NCBI GenBank assembly: GCA_963739005.1 | Contig: CAVTYQ010000002.1 | Coordinates: 434,001-498,000, forward strand | From: DASWJZ01 sp963739005 | GTDB lineage: Bacteria > Pseudomonadota > Alphaproteobacteria > Rhizobiales > Afifellaceae | Length of the DNA: 64,000 nt | Direction: 5' to 3' | Shown: in pieces, positions 62,703 to 64,000 of the stretch | How positions within the stretch are numbered: position 1 is the stretch's first letter | How the letters are laid out: each line of letters starts with the position of its first letter | Program-made: the position numbers and the translations under genes | The notes under the pieces: generated by a model | What the model was told of the DNA's origin: nothing | The model's database searches: none | What the model saw: the letters and a program-made list of their open reading frames with translations, nothing else

Positions 62703-63413
62703 TTACACCCCGAGGCGGACCATTGCGTGGGCGAGATGAATGCGCATGGCGCGCTTGGCACTCGTGGGATCGCCCGCCCGGATCGCGTCAAAGATCGCGG
62801 TGTGCTCGGCGTAGGTGGCCTTCGCGCTCTTCTCCGGATCGCTATGACGGCGCGTCGCCGCGATGCTCTCGCGGATCTGCGATGAAATGAAGCGAATGAA
62901 GGCGGCAATGAAGGTATTGCCCGTCGCCTGCGCGATGGCGCCGTGGAAATCGAGGTCCGCGTCGAACGAGGCCGGATCGGAGCCGGCGACCTTGCGCAGA
63001 TTTTGCAGCGCCGCCGAAATCGCGGCGATCGACGCGTCGTCGCGCCGTTCGGCGGCGAGGCCGGCGGTGTTGATCTCCAGCATGGCGCGAAGCTCGAAGA
63101 GAGACTTGAAATAGGATCGATCGTGCAAGAGCTCCCGATCGATCCTGAGCGTCGGCTGCGGGCTCCCGTCGGCGACGAAAACGCCGGCGCCCTGCTTGGA
63201 GCGCACCACCCCCTCGCTCTTCAGCCGGGCGATGGCTTCGCGCACCACGGTGCGGCTGACGCCGAAGCTGCTTGCCAGCTCCGGCTCGGTCGGCAGCCGG
63301 TCGCCGGGCTTGATGCGGCCGGAGATGATCTGCGCGGCGATTTCGCTCGCGACCTGCGCCGGCAGGTGCGCCACGCGGCCGATCCGTCGGATCTTCATGC
63401 CCGATTCACTCAT
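62703..63413 (-). CDS. GntR/FadR-family transcription regulator with FCD domain
   Basis: The 236-residue protein has an N-terminal winged helix (GRIKPGDRLPTEPELASSFG, then VSRTVVREAIARLKSEGVV) and a C-terminal all-helical FCD ligand domain (ELRAMLEINTAGLAAERR, DLDFHGAIAQATGN, EHTAIFDAIRAGD). The FCD metal-binding Asp/His residues appear present. It probably responds to a carboxylate ligand. It starts 2 bp after the livF stop, so it most likely controls that ABC transporter operon, not the convergent hydrogenase cluster. Confidence 0.93.
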   Translation of the reverse strand: MSESGMKIRRIGRVAHLPAQVASEIAAQIISGRIKPGDRLPTEPELASSFGVSRTVVREAIARLKSEGVVRSKQGAGVFVADGSPQPTLRIDRELLHDRSYFKSLFELRAMLEINTAGLAAERRDDASIAAISAALQNLRKVAGSDPASFDADLDFHGAIAQATGNTFIAAFIRFISSQIRESIAATRRHSDPEKSAKATYAEHTAIFDAIRAGDPTSAKRAMRIHLAHAMVRLGV

Positions 63414-63415
63414 CG

Positions 63416-64000
63416 TCAGCGGCCAAGACCGGTATCCGCGCGGGCACCCGCCGGCGGCTTCGCTTGTGACTGCGACCGCGCCGCCTCGATGCGGCCACTG
63501 CCGAGATAAAGCTCGCGAACGAGGCGCTGGTCGCGCAGCTCATGCGTCGACCCGCTGGCGACCACGCGCCCGCTGTTCATCAGATAGCCACGGTCGGCGA
63601 CGGCGAAGGCGAGCCCGGCGTTCTGCTCAACGAGAAGGACCGCCGCCTCGAAGCGCTTGCGAACCTCGAGGATCACGTCGCGGAGTTCCTTGACGAGCAG
63701 CGGCGAAAGACCGAGCGACGGCTCGTCGAGGAGAAGAACGCGCGGACGGGCCATAAGCCCCCTGGCGATGGCCAGCATCTGCTGCTGCCCGCCGCTGAGC
63801 TGGCTTCCCTTCTTATGGCGCCGCTCGGCGAGGATCGGGAAATAGGCCTCCATACGCTCGACATCCGACGCCACCACGTCGCGGTCCTTGCGCGAATAAG
63901 CGCCGAGGAGGAGGTTTTCGCGCACCGTCAGCGAGGCGAAGATGCGCCGCCCTTCCGGCACCATCACGATCCCGCGGTTAGCCCGGATATCGGTGGCCTC
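63416..64000 (-). CDS. livF: Branched-chain amino acid-type ABC transporter ATPase LivF, N-terminus beyond window
   Basis: This is the C-terminal ~194 residues of a LivF-like ATPase; the reading frame enters from the right edge, so Walker A is not seen. Visible are MVPEGRRIFASLTVRENLLL, the signature QLSGGQQQMLAIARGL, Walker B RVLLLDEPSLGLSP and VLLVEQNAGLAFAVADRGYL. It powers uptake of amino acids, amides or aromatic acids with LivG/H/M/K partners expected to the right. The C-terminal tail of about 25 residues is Ala/Pro/Arg-rich. Confidence 0.93.
   Translation of the reverse strand, partial: EATDIRANRGIVMVPEGRRIFASLTVRENLLLGAYSRKDRDVVASDVERMEAYFPILAERRHKKGSQLSGGQQQMLAIARGLMARPRVLLLDEPSLGLSPLLVKELRDVILEVRKRFEAAVLLVEQNAGLAFAVADRGYLMNSGRVVASGSTHELRDQRLVRELYLGSGRIEAARSQSQAKPPAGARADTGLGR

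Overview
The window is 64 kb of GC-rich, densely packed chromosomal DNA. It comes from a Gram-negative, respiring alphaproteobacterium, most likely of the Hyphomicrobiales (Rhizobiales). The evidence is the separate Rieske / cytochrome b / cytochrome c1 operon, a Ctc-type L25 next to pth and ychF, a small DUF768-like protein, an O2-dependent coproporphyrinogen oxidase, HdeD-like and TadG-like proteins, an ECF41 sigma factor and LPS-type glycosyltransferases. I found no tRNA, rRNA, CRISPR array, insertion sequence or prophage. Both ends of the window cut genes (chrA on the left, livF on the right).

Layout. 0-1.3 kb: chromate resistance (chrA and a rhodanese-ChrB fusion). 1.5-4.9 kb: translation housekeeping (rplY, pth, ychF) interrupted by a vapBC toxin-antitoxin pair whose palindromic operator spans the vapB start codon. 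4.9-9.2 kb: two tandem MaoC hydratases, a HAD acid phosphatase, apt, an unknown membrane-protein pair and mtnP (purine/methylthioadenosine salvage). 9.5-12.2 kb: the cytochrome bc1 operon. 12.6-19.2 kb: a small DUF768-like gene, an MsbA-type ABC exporter, and a GT39 / GT2 / LAB_N / GT39 cassette that looks like polyprenyl-phosphate-sugar modification of envelope lipid. 19.2-24.3 kb: hdeD-like, hemF, a second vapBC, DUF1059, CCA-adding enzyme, CoA-type Nudix and DUF1285. 24.4-31.2 kb: a four-gene MoxR-DUF58-DUF4159-membrane VWA operon. 31-38 kb: small enzymes, plus a divergent ECF41 sigma / AhpD-like pair with matching promoter motifs on both strands. 38.5-42.6 kb: a solitary TadG-like protein, a frameshifted MFS gene and a cupin. 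42.8-48.7 kb: a MetE-like methyltransferase, two SDRs, hemC and an AhpD-like protein. 48.8-50.9 kb: a PAS-GGDEF-EAL protein with a broken GGDEF site.

The most striking region is 51.1-62.6 kb, nine consecutive plus-strand genes. They encode a GltD-like NAD(P)H oxidoreductase with an extra C-terminal 2[4Fe-4S] domain, a full-length NifJ-type pyruvate:ferredoxin oxidoreductase, a dihydroorotate-dehydrogenase-like flavoprotein without the usual substrate loop, the beta subunit of a group 3b-type NAD(P)-linked [NiFe] hydrogenase, a stand-alone cyclic-nucleotide-binding domain, the gamma, delta and alpha hydrogenase subunits, and the hydrogenase maturation endopeptidase. Together they would connect pyruvate, ferredoxin, NAD(P)H and H2 in the cytoplasm of what otherwise looks like an aerobic organism. 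This suggests a hypoxia, fermentation or redox-balancing island. The window then ends with a GntR/FadR regulator downstream of a branched-chain amino-acid-type ABC ATPase (livF).
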